From Pseudomonadota bacterium (GTDB taxonomy: Bacteria > Pseudomonadota > Alphaproteobacteria > Acetobacterales > Acetobacteraceae): a stretch of DNA of 5,592 bases. The notes under the pieces are model-generated. The model saw only the letters and a list, made by a program, of their open reading frames with translations, ran no database searches and was not told where the DNA came from. The stretch is taken from NCBI GenBank assembly GCA_021826565.1, contig JAKAZJ010000162.1, positions 1 through 5,592 of the forward strand, given 5' to 3'. Shown here piece by piece: positions 1 to 5,592 of this stretch (its first letter is position 1; every line of letters starts with the position of its first letter). The position numbers were made by a program, and so were the translations under genes.

Positions 1-75
1 CTTGGGACTGTAGTTGCTCACCAGATGGCGGACGGCTTCGTCCATGGCCACCTGGGGTGATGTCGTCGCCGACAT
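1..75 (-). CDS. N-terminal fragment of an unidentified operon gene (cut by window edge)
   Basis: This is an open frame of 25 codons that starts at an ATG at 75 and runs off the left edge with no stop. The peptide begins MSATTSPQVAMDEAVRHLVS and continues NYSPK. The start is supported by a strong Shine-Dalgarno (GGGGAG, complement of 82-87) placed 6 bases upstream of the ATG. It lies 60 bases downstream of the TRAP permease on the same strand, with no visible terminator between them, so it is probably the fifth gene of the operon. By context it may be another catabolic enzyme. The visible residues form a polar, probably helical N-terminus without a signal peptide or membrane segment, suggesting a cytoplasmic protein. 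I do not recognise the family from so few residues and assign no function. Confidence 0.6.
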   Translation of the reverse strand, partial: MSATTSPQVAMDEAVRHLVSNYSPK

Positions 76-81
76 GTTTTA

Positions 82-87
82 CTCCCC
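82..87 (-). promoter_or_regulatory. Ribosome binding site of the truncated leftmost gene
   Basis: On the minus strand the sequence reads GGGGAG, then TAAAAC, then ATG, giving a purine-rich Shine-Dalgarno with 6-base spacing. It is the main evidence that the short fragment at the window edge is a real gene and that translation starts at 75 rather than at the internal ATG ten codons later. Confidence 0.6.
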
Positions 88-135
88 AGAGAGTTGCAAG
101 GTTTTCGTTTGGATCACGGCCTTGTCATCGTCGGG

Positions 136-2013
136 TCAGTACCCGGACAAGCGCGGCAACAGCGTCGTGATCTGCGGCACGAAGGCGATCAGCAGCAGGC
201 ACAGGAGAAGAACCCCGAGATATTTCATGATCGGAAGTACAGTCTCCTCCAGCGTCACGCCGCCGATCAGGCACGACCCATAGAGTCCCACGCCCAGCGG
301 CGGCGCGAACAACCCGATGCCCATGCCGATCACCAGGACGATGCCGTAGCTGAGCGGATCGACGCCCATCAGCCGGGCAACCGGCATCAGCAGCGGCCCG
401 AAGATGATCAGCGCCGCCGCGCCCTCCAGCACCGAGCCCATGACGATCAGGATCGCTATCGACAGCAGCAGGAACGCCCAGCGCCCGTGGGCCGAGGACA
501 CCGCGACCAGGGCCTCGGCGATGAAGTGCGGGATCTGTTGCAAGGTCAGCACGTAGGACAGCGCCTGCGCGGTAGCGACGATGAACAGCACCATGCCGGA
601 TTTCACGGTGGCGTGGCGCATCACTTCGGCGGTGCCGCGCCAGGTCATCTCCCGGAACAGCACGCCGCCCACCACCACCGCATAGACGACCGCGAACGCC
701 GAAATCTCCGTCGCGGTGGCGAATCCGGAACGGAAGCCGCCGAAGATCAGGGCGATCAGGCCGAACGCTGCGATGCCGCCGCTGGTCATGCCGGAGACGC
801 TCGCGTTTTCCCCGCCGACGATCACCGGCGCGGTCGGGCGCTTGCCCAGCAGCACGACCATCGCGATCAACGCCAGCGCCATGACCGCGGAGGGCAGCAA
901 CCCCGCCATGAACAGCCCGCCGATCGACAGGTTGGTCACAAAGCCGAGGATAATCAGATTGACGCAAGGCGGAATCGTCTCCGCCATGACCGCCGAGGCC
1001 GCGAGCAGCGCCACCGCGTCGCCCGGCTTCTGCCCCGACTTTCGCGCCGCCGGCACCAGCACCGAGCCGACCGCGGCGACATCGGCCATCTTCGAGCCGG
1101 AGATCCCCGAGAACACCACCATGCTGAGCACCATGGCGACGTCGAGCCCCCCGCGCAGCCGCCCCACGCCGCGTTGCAGCAGGCTCATGATGCGAATGGA
1201 CATGCCGTTCGCTTCCATCAGGTAGCCCACCAGGATGAAGAACGGCACGGCGAGCAGAACGAAGTTGTCGATGCCTCGGGCGGTCTGCTGGGCGAAGAAC
1301 TCACCCGGAAGCATGTCACCGGCCCAGACGAACACCAGCGTCGTCAGCGCCAGCACGAAAGCGATCGGCACGCCCGCCACCAGGCAGATCACGAACACCA
1401 CCCCCATGGTGGCGGGCATCCCGGGCAGCAGGCTTGGCGCCAGGGTGGACCAGCCGAACCATGCCAGGGCGACGGCGCCGAGGATGGTCCCCGCCGCCAG
1501 CAGATCGGCGAGGCGGTGCCGTCGCATCAAATCCAGCGCGAACACCGTCATCGCGGCAGCGGCGAAGCACATCGGCGCGAAGAACGCCTCCTGCGGGACG
1601 CCGGCCCCGACCGTCTCTCCCGCGGTGCTGATCAGCAAGGTGAGCCCGTACCAGCACAGCGAGACCGCGACCACGAGCACGACGAGGGACGCCGCCGCGT
1701 CCACCCGTCCCCGCCAGCGCGGACCCAGGCGATCGACGAAGAACATCACCCCCGCGTTCTCGCCGCGCGCCAGCGCCGCCGCCGCGCCGAGGAAGACCAC
1801 CGCCAGCAACAGCGCCCGCGCGATGTCGTCGCTCCAGACGAACGGCGTGGCGAACACCGAGCGAATCGTGACCGAGTAGATCACCACCAGGAGGTCGGCG
1901 GCCAGCAGCATCGCCGCCAGGCTCTCGACGACGACCAGCAGGAGATGGACCGAACGTGTCCAAAGCGCCGGCCCCGCCACGGGGCTGGGGCCTCGGGACG
2001 GGGCTTCGTTCAT
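136..2013 (-). CDS. TRAP transporter fused permease, DctQ-DctM (small + large subunits)
   Basis: This is a 625-residue inner-membrane permease of a tripartite ATP-independent periplasmic (TRAP) transporter. Residues about 20-165 look like the small DctQ subunit: hydrophobic helices around 22-46, 64-82, 108-128 and 143-162, with the typical WSDDIAR stretch at 60-66 and FLGAAAAL at 74-81. A further hydrophobic segment at about 171-190 links to the large DctM domain (about 195-625). That domain shows family hallmarks: GVPIAF (214-219), ARGIDNFVLLAVPFFILVGY (245-264), FSGISGSKMAD (301-311), a MAETIPP loop (343-349), and ATEISAFAVVYA (434-445). In this family, DctM with the binding protein drives Na+- or H+-coupled uptake. 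The start ATG lies 4 bases after the stop of the binding-protein gene, with AGGG 9 bases upstream, indicating translational coupling. The fused form is known from systems such as SiaQM. The substrate is set by the binding protein and is unknown here. Confidence 0.95.
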   Translation of the reverse strand: MNEAPSRGPSPVAGPALWTRSVHLLLVVVESLAAMLLAADLLVVIYSVTIRSVFATPFVWSDDIARALLLAVVFLGAAAALARGENAGVMFFVDRLGPRWRGRVDAAASLVVLVVAVSLCWYGLTLLISTAGETVGAGVPQEAFFAPMCFAAAAMTVFALDLMRRHRLADLLAAGTILGAVALAWFGWSTLAPSLLPGMPATMGVVFVICLVAGVPIAFVLALTTLVFVWAGDMLPGEFFAQQTARGIDNFVLLAVPFFILVGYLMEANGMSIRIMSLLQRGVGRLRGGLDVAMVLSMVVFSGISGSKMADVAAVGSVLVPAARKSGQKPGDAVALLAASAVMAETIPPCVNLIILGFVTNLSIGGLFMAGLLPSAVMALALIAMVVLLGKRPTAPVIVGGENASVSGMTSGGIAAFGLIALIFGGFRSGFATATEISAFAVVYAVVVGGVLFREMTWRGTAEVMRHATVKSGMVLFIVATAQALSYVLTLQQIPHFIAEALVAVSSAHGRWAFLLLSIAILIVMGSVLEGAAALIIFGPLLMPVARLMGVDPLSYGIVLVIGMGIGLFAPPLGVGLYGSCLIGGVTLEETVLPIMKYLGVLLLCLLLIAFVPQITTLLPRLSGY

Positions 2014-2017
2014 CGGT

Positions 2018-3028
2018 TCAGGCCCTGAAGGTCTCGTGGATGGCGTCCAGCATCGGCTTCGCGCCGGGGGTGGTCTTCAGGAAACTGGCCCACATCGGAG
2101 GCATGCGCTTGCGGAACGCGGCCCGGTCGCAGTTTTCCACCGTCACGCCCTTCGTCTTCAACTCGACCACCGCCGCCGCTTCCACTTGCGCGGCGCGCTT
2201 GAAGTGGTCGGAGATCGCCGCGCGCACCGCCTGCAGCAGGCCGGCCGCTAGTGCCGGTGTCAGGCGCTTCACCGTATGGTCGCTGACGAAGGCGCCGAGC
2301 GGGGAGTAGATATGCCGCGTCAGGGTGAAGATCTTTGCCGCCTCGTAGAACTTGGACGACAGGATGGTCGGCGCGTCATGTTCCAGCCCGTCGATCACGC
2401 CGGCCTGCAACGCGGTATAGACCTCGCCGAACGCCAGCGGCGTGGCCGCCGCGCCCATCATCTTCACCGTCTCGGTCACCCAAGGGCTCGGCAGCGAGCG
2501 GATCTTGCGGCCGGCGAGCTGGGCGGGTTCGGAGAACTTGAACTTCGTAAGGAAGTTGCGCGCGCCGAGATTGCGCCCCCAGGCCGGCAGATGCGCCCCC
2601 GCGCGCTGCACCAGCAGCGTCTGCAACGCCGCCGCGGCCGGCGTCCGGCTGGCGCGCAGCATGTGATTGTAGTCGTCGAACACGTAGCCCAGATCGAGCA
2701 CGCCGAATTCCGGGACGACGTTGCTCCAGATCGACGTGCCGGCGATCATCATATCGACCACGCCGACCTTCAGCTGGCTGACGATGTCGGCTTCCTGCCC
2801 CAGCTGGCTGTCGGGAAAAAACTCCGTGACCAGCTCGCCCTTGGTGGCCGCCTTCAGCCGCGGCAGGAACATGTCGTACCAGATGCGGCCGGTCGAGAAC
2901 TTCGGATCGTTCGAGAATGAGGTGGAAATCTTCAGCGCGGTCGCCGCCCGCGCCCGTCCGATCAGCGCGGGAGCGGCGAGCAGCGCGGCCCCGCTGGCGA
3001 GCAACGTGCGGCGATGGATCATGGTCAT
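2018..3028 (-). CDS. TRAP transporter periplasmic solute-binding protein, DctP family
   Basis: This is a 336-residue periplasmic receptor that would bind an organic or sugar acid and deliver it to the adjacent DctQM permease. A signal peptide spans about residues 1-28: HRRTLLAS with a twin arginine at 6-7, a hydrophobic stretch at 9-23, and a probable cleavage after ARA at 26-28. The mature part has the DctP fold signatures: FFPDSQLGQEADIV (70-83), GRKIRS (173-178), whose Arg177 aligns with the conserved carboxylate-binding arginine of the family, and FGEVYTALQAGVIDGLE (200-216). The length is normal for the family. The frame stays open upstream of 3028, but the start chosen puts an AGGAG Shine-Dalgarno 7 bases before the ATG and begins exactly at the signal peptide. 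A second in-frame ATG lies two codons in, at a poorer distance. The gene lies 59 bases after the SDR gene. Ligand identity cannot be deduced; a sugar acid is likely from the neighbours. Confidence 0.93.
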   Translation of the reverse strand: MTMIHRRTLLASGAALLAAPALIGRARAATALKISTSFSNDPKFSTGRIWYDMFLPRLKAATKGELVTEFFPDSQLGQEADIVSQLKVGVVDMMIAGTSIWSNVVPEFGVLDLGYVFDDYNHMLRASRTPAAAALQTLLVQRAGAHLPAWGRNLGARNFLTKFKFSEPAQLAGRKIRSLPSPWVTETVKMMGAAATPLAFGEVYTALQAGVIDGLEHDAPTILSSKFYEAAKIFTLTRHIYSPLGAFVSDHTVKRLTPALAAGLLQAVRAAISDHFKRAAQVEAAAVVELKTKGVTVENCDRAAFRKRMPPMWASFLKTTPGAKPMLDAIHETFRA

Positions 3029-3035
3029 GGGCAGT

Positions 3036-3040
3036 CTCCT
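3036..3040 (-). promoter_or_regulatory. Ribosome binding site deciding the start of the dctP-like gene
   Basis: The minus strand reads AGGAG followed by ACTGCCC and ATG, a near-ideal Shine-Dalgarno at 7-base spacing. It fixes the start at 3028 against longer in-frame possibilities that would place hydrophilic Arg-rich sequence in front of the signal peptide. Part of the motif lies in the possible hairpin described under 3038-3077. Confidence 0.7.
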
Positions 3041-3077
3041 CGTTTTGTTACGTGGTTCAGGGGCAAGCACGACGAGG
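3038..3077 (-). other. Possible mRNA hairpin between the SDR and dctP-like genes
   Basis: CCTCGT (plus strand 3038-3043) is complementary to ACGAGG (3072-3077). Just inside, CGTG (3051-3054) is complementary to CACG (3068-3071). Together they give a 10-pair stem with a 7-base bulge on one side and a 13-base loop. In the leftward transcript the stem would cover three bases of the dctP-like Shine-Dalgarno. It could modulate translation of the binding protein or protect a processed mRNA end. Short arms in GC-rich DNA often arise by chance, so this is weak. Confidence 0.25.
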
Positions 3078-3087
3078 GCGGCGCGCG

Positions 3088-3855
3088 TCACAGCACCGCC
3101 AGCATCCCGCCATCGACGTAGATGATCTGGCCGTTCACGTAGTCGGACGCCGCCGAGGCCAGGAACACGGCGGTGCCGATCAGCTCCTCGGGCTTCCCCC
3201 AGCGGCGGGAGGGCGTGCGCGCGAGTACCCAGGCGTTGAAGGACGGGTTGTCCACCAGCGCCTGGTTCATGTCGGTCAGCATGTAGCCGGGGCCGATCGC
3301 ATTGGCCTGGATGCCGTGCGCGGCCCATTCGGCAGTCATCGCCCGGGTCAGCATCTTGATGCCGCCCTTCGCCGCCGTGTACGGCGCGACGGTGGCCCGC
3401 GCCGCATCGCTGGTCAGCGAACCGATGTTGATGATCTTGCCGCGCCCGCGCGGGATCATCCGCTTCGCCGCCTCCCGGCCGATGACGAAGGCACTGGTCA
3501 GGTTGGTCTCGATCACGCGGCGCCAGTCGGCCGTCTCCAGTTCCACCATCGGCCGGCGCAGCTGCATGCCGGCGTTGTTGACCAGCACGTCCACCGCGAC
3601 GCCGCGCGCGTCCAGGATCGCGAAGGCGGCCAGGATCCCGGCCTCGTCGGTCACGTCGAAGCAGGCCTCGTGCGCCGTATGCCCGGCGGCCCGCATCTCC
3701 GCCGCCGCGGCGGCCAGGCGCGCCGCATCGACGCCGTTCAGCACCACCGCCGCGCCGGCCGCCGCCAGCCCCTCGGCCATCGCCCGTCCCAGCCCGCGCG
3801 AGGATCCCGTGACCAGCGCGGTACGGCCCGTCAGATCGAACAAATGCGTGGACAT
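3088..3855 (-). CDS. SDR-family NAD(P)-dependent oxidoreductase, gluconate 5-dehydrogenase-like
   Basis: This is a classical short-chain dehydrogenase/reductase of 255 residues, the usual length. It has a Rossmann nucleotide-binding TGSSRGLG (16-23), NNAG (93-96), and a catalytic tetrad at Asn118, Ser146, Tyr159 and Lys163 (YTAAK). A C-terminal YVDGGMLAVL (246-255) and the start FDLTGRTALVTGSSRGLGRA resemble gluconate 5-dehydrogenase (IdnO/Gno-like) enzymes, which interconvert a sugar-acid hydroxyl and 5-keto group. By context it could instead oxidise a 2-keto-3-deoxy acid, as the SDRs of L-fuconate and related pathways do. It is cytosolic, with no signal or membrane segment. The start is 5 bases after the stop of the dehydratase gene, and its likely GAGG ribosome site lies inside that gene's end, so the two are probably translationally coupled. 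The frame is open far upstream (to about 4785), but that part is antiparallel to no known fold and overlaps the dehydratase; the true N-terminus is the Met before STHLFDL. Confidence 0.93.
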   Translation of the reverse strand: MSTHLFDLTGRTALVTGSSRGLGRAMAEGLAAAGAAVVLNGVDAARLAAAAAEMRAAGHTAHEACFDVTDEAGILAAFAILDARGVAVDVLVNNAGMQLRRPMVELETADWRRVIETNLTSAFVIGREAAKRMIPRGRGKIINIGSLTSDAARATVAPYTAAKGGIKMLTRAMTAEWAAHGIQANAIGPGYMLTDMNQALVDNPSFNAWVLARTPSRRWGKPEELIGTAVFLASAASDYVNGQIIYVDGGMLAVL

Positions 3856-3860
3856 CCGTG

Positions 3861-5060
3861 TCAGGCCTCGGACCGCCGCACCGTCAGGTCCGATCGCTCG
3901 AACACGGCGGGCAGCAGTTCCACCCCCAGGCCGGGGCCTTCCATCGGATAGACGTAGCCGTCCTTGATGGTCGGCACGGTGGTGACGAGTTCCCTGTACC
4001 AGCCGGTGTAGAACGCCCGCACGCTCTCCTGGATCAGGGTGTTGGGCTGGCTGAACGAGGCGTGGACCGCGGCGGCGAACCCGACCGGGCCGATGCAATC
4101 GTGCGGGGCGAACGGGCGGTGGTAGGTGTCGGCCATCGCCGCGATCTTGCGGCCCTCGGTCAGGCCTCCGGTCCAGCAGAGATCGGCCATCACCACGTGC
4201 ATCGCGTCGCGGTCCAGCATGTCCTTGAACGGGAAACGGCTGCCCAGCGTCTCGCTGGCGGTCACCCAGACCTTGGTGGAGCGGGCGTATTCCGCCAGCG
4301 CCTGGGGCGAGTTCATGCGAATCGGGTCCTCGAACCAGGTCGGGTTGTAAGGTTCCAGGGCCTGGGCCAGCTTCTTCGCCATCGGCAGGTTCCACAGCGA
4401 GTGGAACTCGACCATGATCTCCATCTTGTCGCCGACCGCCCGGCGGATCTTCTCGAACGGTTCCAGCGCCGCCTTCAGCTGCGCCGGCGTGATGGACATG
4501 CCGTCGTTTTCCATCGCCGCCGGATCGAACGGCCAAATCTTCATCGCCGTGATGCCGGATTCGAGCAGGCTTTCCGCCACCGCGTCGGCCCGCGTCATGA
4601 AGCCGTGCAGGTCCTCGTACGGCCCCGCGGCTTCGGAGAAGTTCCAGGTGGAAACCGGCTTGATGTTGGTGGAACGCACATAACCGTAGCCGGCGCAGGT
4701 GTTGTAGATGCGTTGCCGCGGCCGGCAGAGGCCGCCCAGCATCTGGTGCACCGGCTGGCCGCAGACCTTGCCGAAGATGTCCCACAGCGCGATGTCCACC
4801 GCCGAGGCCGCCCGGTACTCGACCCCGGTGCTCGACTGCGCCATCGGCAGGTTGAGCATGTCGCGGTGGATCGCCTCGATATGCAGCGGGTTGCGCCCGA
4901 GCAGGCGCCCGGCGAGGGTGTCGTGGATATGCGACTCGACCGCTCCGGCGCCGTAGAATGTCTCGCCCAGGCCGACGATCCCGGCATCGGTACGGACGCG
5001 GACCCAGATCACGTTGGCGAACTCGGCGGTCCGCAGCGTCTCGATCGCGAGAATCTTCAT
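3861..5060 (-). CDS. Enolase-superfamily acid-sugar dehydratase (mandelate racemase / galactonate dehydratase-like)
   Basis: This is a 399-residue cytosolic enzyme of the mandelate racemase/muconate lactonizing family. An N-terminal capping domain spans about 1-125 and a (beta/alpha)7-beta barrel about 140-385. Predicted Mg2+ ligands are Glu218 (MVEFH), Glu244 (WFEDPI) and Glu270 (TASETLG). Also visible are the Asp293-His320 pair (MADLCW; FAPHDCIGP) and Glu345 (QESVRAF). The spacings 26, 26, 23 and 27 match those of mandelate racemase, and His220 plus the 25-residue His320-Glu345 spacing resemble D-galactonate dehydratase. The family abstracts the proton alpha to a carboxylate; with TRAP and SDR neighbours, dehydration of an aldonate-type acid to a 2-keto-3-deoxy acid is the best guess. 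The usual Lys-x-Lys is Lys174-Ile-Trp176 here, so the substrate may differ from characterised members. It is the first gene of the operon, with a GAGGGG ribosome site 8 bases before the ATG. Confidence 0.92.
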   Translation of the reverse strand: MKILAIETLRTAEFANVIWVRVRTDAGIVGLGETFYGAGAVESHIHDTLAGRLLGRNPLHIEAIHRDMLNLPMAQSSTGVEYRAASAVDIALWDIFGKVCGQPVHQMLGGLCRPRQRIYNTCAGYGYVRSTNIKPVSTWNFSEAAGPYEDLHGFMTRADAVAESLLESGITAMKIWPFDPAAMENDGMSITPAQLKAALEPFEKIRRAVGDKMEIMVEFHSLWNLPMAKKLAQALEPYNPTWFEDPIRMNSPQALAEYARSTKVWVTASETLGSRFPFKDMLDRDAMHVVMADLCWTGGLTEGRKIAAMADTYHRPFAPHDCIGPVGFAAAVHASFSQPNTLIQESVRAFYTGWYRELVTTVPTIKDGYVYPMEGPGLGVELLPAVFERSDLTVRRSEA

Positions 5061-5090
5061 CGGACGTTCCCCTCGTTATCGCTCGCCCCG

Positions 5091-5116
5091 CGCCCCCGCG
5101 GTGGTCCCGGGGGGCG
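5091..5116. repeat. GC-rich inverted repeat in the operon leader
   Basis: CGCCCCC (5091-5097) pairs with GGGGGCG (5110-5116) across a 12-base loop. It lies between the candidate operon promoter and the dehydratase start, so it would fold in the 5' leader. It has no T-run, so it does not look like a terminator. Chance formation in GC-rich DNA is possible. Confidence 0.3.
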
Positions 5117-5129
5117 GGCCGTTGAGAGC

Positions 5130-5158
5130 ATGTTAACGCATACCGTGAAATATCACAA
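5130..5158 (-). promoter_or_regulatory. Candidate sigma70-type promoter for the leftward catabolic operon
   Basis: On the minus strand a -35-like TTGTGA (complement of 5153-5158) is followed after 17 bases by a -10-like TAACAT (complement of 5130-5135). Each matches the E. coli consensus at four of six positions. It lies in the only AT-rich patch of the intergenic region. Transcription would start near 5123, giving a leader of about 60 bases. It overlaps the 32-bp dyad, so a bound regulator would block it. The assignment is by eye only. Confidence 0.35.
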
Positions 5159-5166
5159 TATGCGTT
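5135..5166. promoter_or_regulatory. 32-bp dyad, candidate operator of the divergent GntR regulator
   Basis: AACGCATA (5135-5142) and TATGCGTT (5159-5166) are perfect inverted repeats. Inside them GTGA (5145-5148) and TCAC (5153-5156) form a second dyad with the same centre, between 5150 and 5151. In all, 13 of 16 symmetric positions are complementary. The site sits between a GntR-type regulator gene and the divergent operon, and overlaps the candidate operon promoter. That is where autoregulating GntR proteins usually bind. Binding of this protein to this site is inferred from position and symmetry. Confidence 0.65.
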
Positions 5167-5226
5167 CTGCTTGCCCGCCAGGCCGCCTTCGGGTAGGATC
5201 CCTGCGGTTCACCTGTCAGGAACGCG

Positions 5227-5592
5227 ATGACACTGCGGCCGAAAGCCAGCCCGCGCCGCCTCGCCCCACCCGGCCGCCCCGCGCCGCGCGAGCGGGCGGC
5301 GCACGCCGCCCACGCCAACCTGTCGGAACTCGCCTACGAACGGCTGGAGGAGATGATCGTCGCCTGCGCCCTGCAACCGGGACGCTTTCTCTCCCTCCAG
5401 GAACTGCAGGACATGACGGGGCTCGGACGCACCCCGATCCACCAGGCCGTCAGCCGCCTGTCCGCCGACACCCTATTCGTGGTCCGCCCGCGCCATGGCC
5501 TGCAGGTCGCGCCGATCGATCTCGCGCGCGAACGCACCTTGCTGCGCCTGCGGCGGGATATGGAGCGCTTCGTGGTGCGGTTGGCCACCGAG
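5227..5592 (+). CDS. GntR-family (FadR/FCD-like) transcriptional regulator, N-terminal part
   Basis: The first 122 codons of a regulator are visible; the frame is open to the window end without a stop. After an Ala/Pro/Arg-rich N-terminal extension (about 1-30), residues 31-96 form a GntR winged helix-turn-helix. It contains LAYERLEEMIVACALQPGRF (35-54), a recognition region LQELQDMTGLGRTPIHQAVS (57-76), and a wing RPRHGLQVAPI (87-97). The family usually has SRTPVREAL here; GRTPIHQAV is a recognisable variant. From about 98 onward (ARERTLLRLRRDMERFVVR) an all-helical effector domain of FCD type seems to begin, which would place it in the FadR subfamily, but most of it is missing. The ATG is preceded by AGGAA with 4-base spacing. 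It is divergent from the dehydratase operon and probably represses it, released by the acid substrate or an intermediate. Confidence 0.88.
   Translation, partial: MTLRPKASPRRLAPPGRPAPRERAAHAAHANLSELAYERLEEMIVACALQPGRFLSLQELQDMTGLGRTPIHQAVSRLSADTLFVVRPRHGLQVAPIDLARERTLLRLRRDMERFVVRLATE

Noticed and set aside
76..135. Possible terminator between the TRAP permease and the leftmost gene
   Set aside because: I see no GC-rich stem followed by a T-run in the leftward direction. The next gene has a good ribosome site, so read-through is more likely.
94..2028. Very long plus-strand open frame (644 codons) opposite the fused TRAP permease
   Set aside because: Its product is an Arg/His/Gln/Asp-rich, low-complexity sequence with no recognisable domain. 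It is exactly antisense to a well-supported membrane protein, as expected for a shadow frame in GC-rich DNA.
3029..3328. Upstream in-frame extension of the dctP-like gene
   Set aside because: It would put about 100 Arg-rich residues in front of a clear signal peptide and overlap the SDR gene. The AGGAG site at 3036-3040 supports a start at 3028.
2917..3951. Plus-strand open frame opposite the SDR gene
   Set aside because: Its composition is Arg/His/Gln/Gly-rich with no domain, and the opposing gene has every SDR catalytic motif. It is a shadow frame.
3856..4785. Upstream in-frame extension of the SDR gene
   Set aside because: It overlaps the dehydratase gene on the same strand in another frame. 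Its residues are Arg/Gly/Pro-rich without a fold signature, and the SDR family begins just before the Rossmann motif at the start chosen (3855).
5144..5157. CRP-like site (GTGA and TCAC half-sites)
   Set aside because: The half-sites are 4 bases apart, not the 6 of the CRP consensus, and they sit concentrically within a larger perfect dyad. They are better explained as part of the regulator's own operator.
5133..5588. Short minus-strand open frames opposite the GntR gene and control region
   Set aside because: They are Arg-rich, have no convincing ribosome sites, and lie opposite a plus-strand frame with a clear winged helix-turn-helix.

Overview
The window is about two thirds G+C, strongly G/C-biased at third codon positions, and tightly packed. 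It looks like a catabolic locus of a high-GC proteobacterium. A TRAP transporter, a sugar-acid dehydratase, an SDR dehydrogenase and a GntR regulator together are typical of Alphaproteobacteria (rhizobia- or Acetobacteraceae-like) and also of Burkholderiales. I cannot fix the taxon from this sequence alone.

Layout. Five genes read leftward (minus strand) as one apparent operon starting near 5060. In transcription order they are: an enolase-superfamily (mandelate racemase/galactonate dehydratase-like) acid-sugar dehydratase (3861-5060); an SDR oxidoreductase resembling gluconate 5-dehydrogenase (3088-3855); a TRAP periplasmic solute-binding protein, DctP family (2018-3028); a fused TRAP small-plus-large permease, DctQM (136-2013); and the first 25 codons of a further unidentified gene (1-75) cut by the window edge. 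Gaps between successive genes are 5, 59, 4 and 60 bases. A divergent GntR/FadR-type regulator begins at 5227 on the plus strand and runs off the right end.

Control region. The 166-base gap between the regulator and the operon holds a well-formed 32-bp dyad (5135-5166) with perfect 8-base arms and an inner GTGA/TCAC dyad on the same centre. A candidate promoter for the leftward operon (TTGTGA, 17-base spacer, TAACAT) overlaps it. This is the obvious candidate operator for the GntR protein.

How the genes fit together. The DctP protein would capture an organic or sugar acid in the periplasm and DctQM would import it using an ion gradient. The dehydratase would convert an aldonate-type acid to a 2-keto-3-deoxy acid, and the SDR would oxidise or reduce a hydroxyl/keto group on the substrate or product. 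The GntR protein would induce the set when the acid or an intermediate is present. The exact substrate cannot be read from the sequence. The dehydratase has an unusual active-site pattern (Lys-Ile-Trp in place of Lys-x-Lys, and Glu-Phe-His), so the substrate is the main open question. I found no RNA genes, mobile elements, CRISPR arrays or clear terminators.
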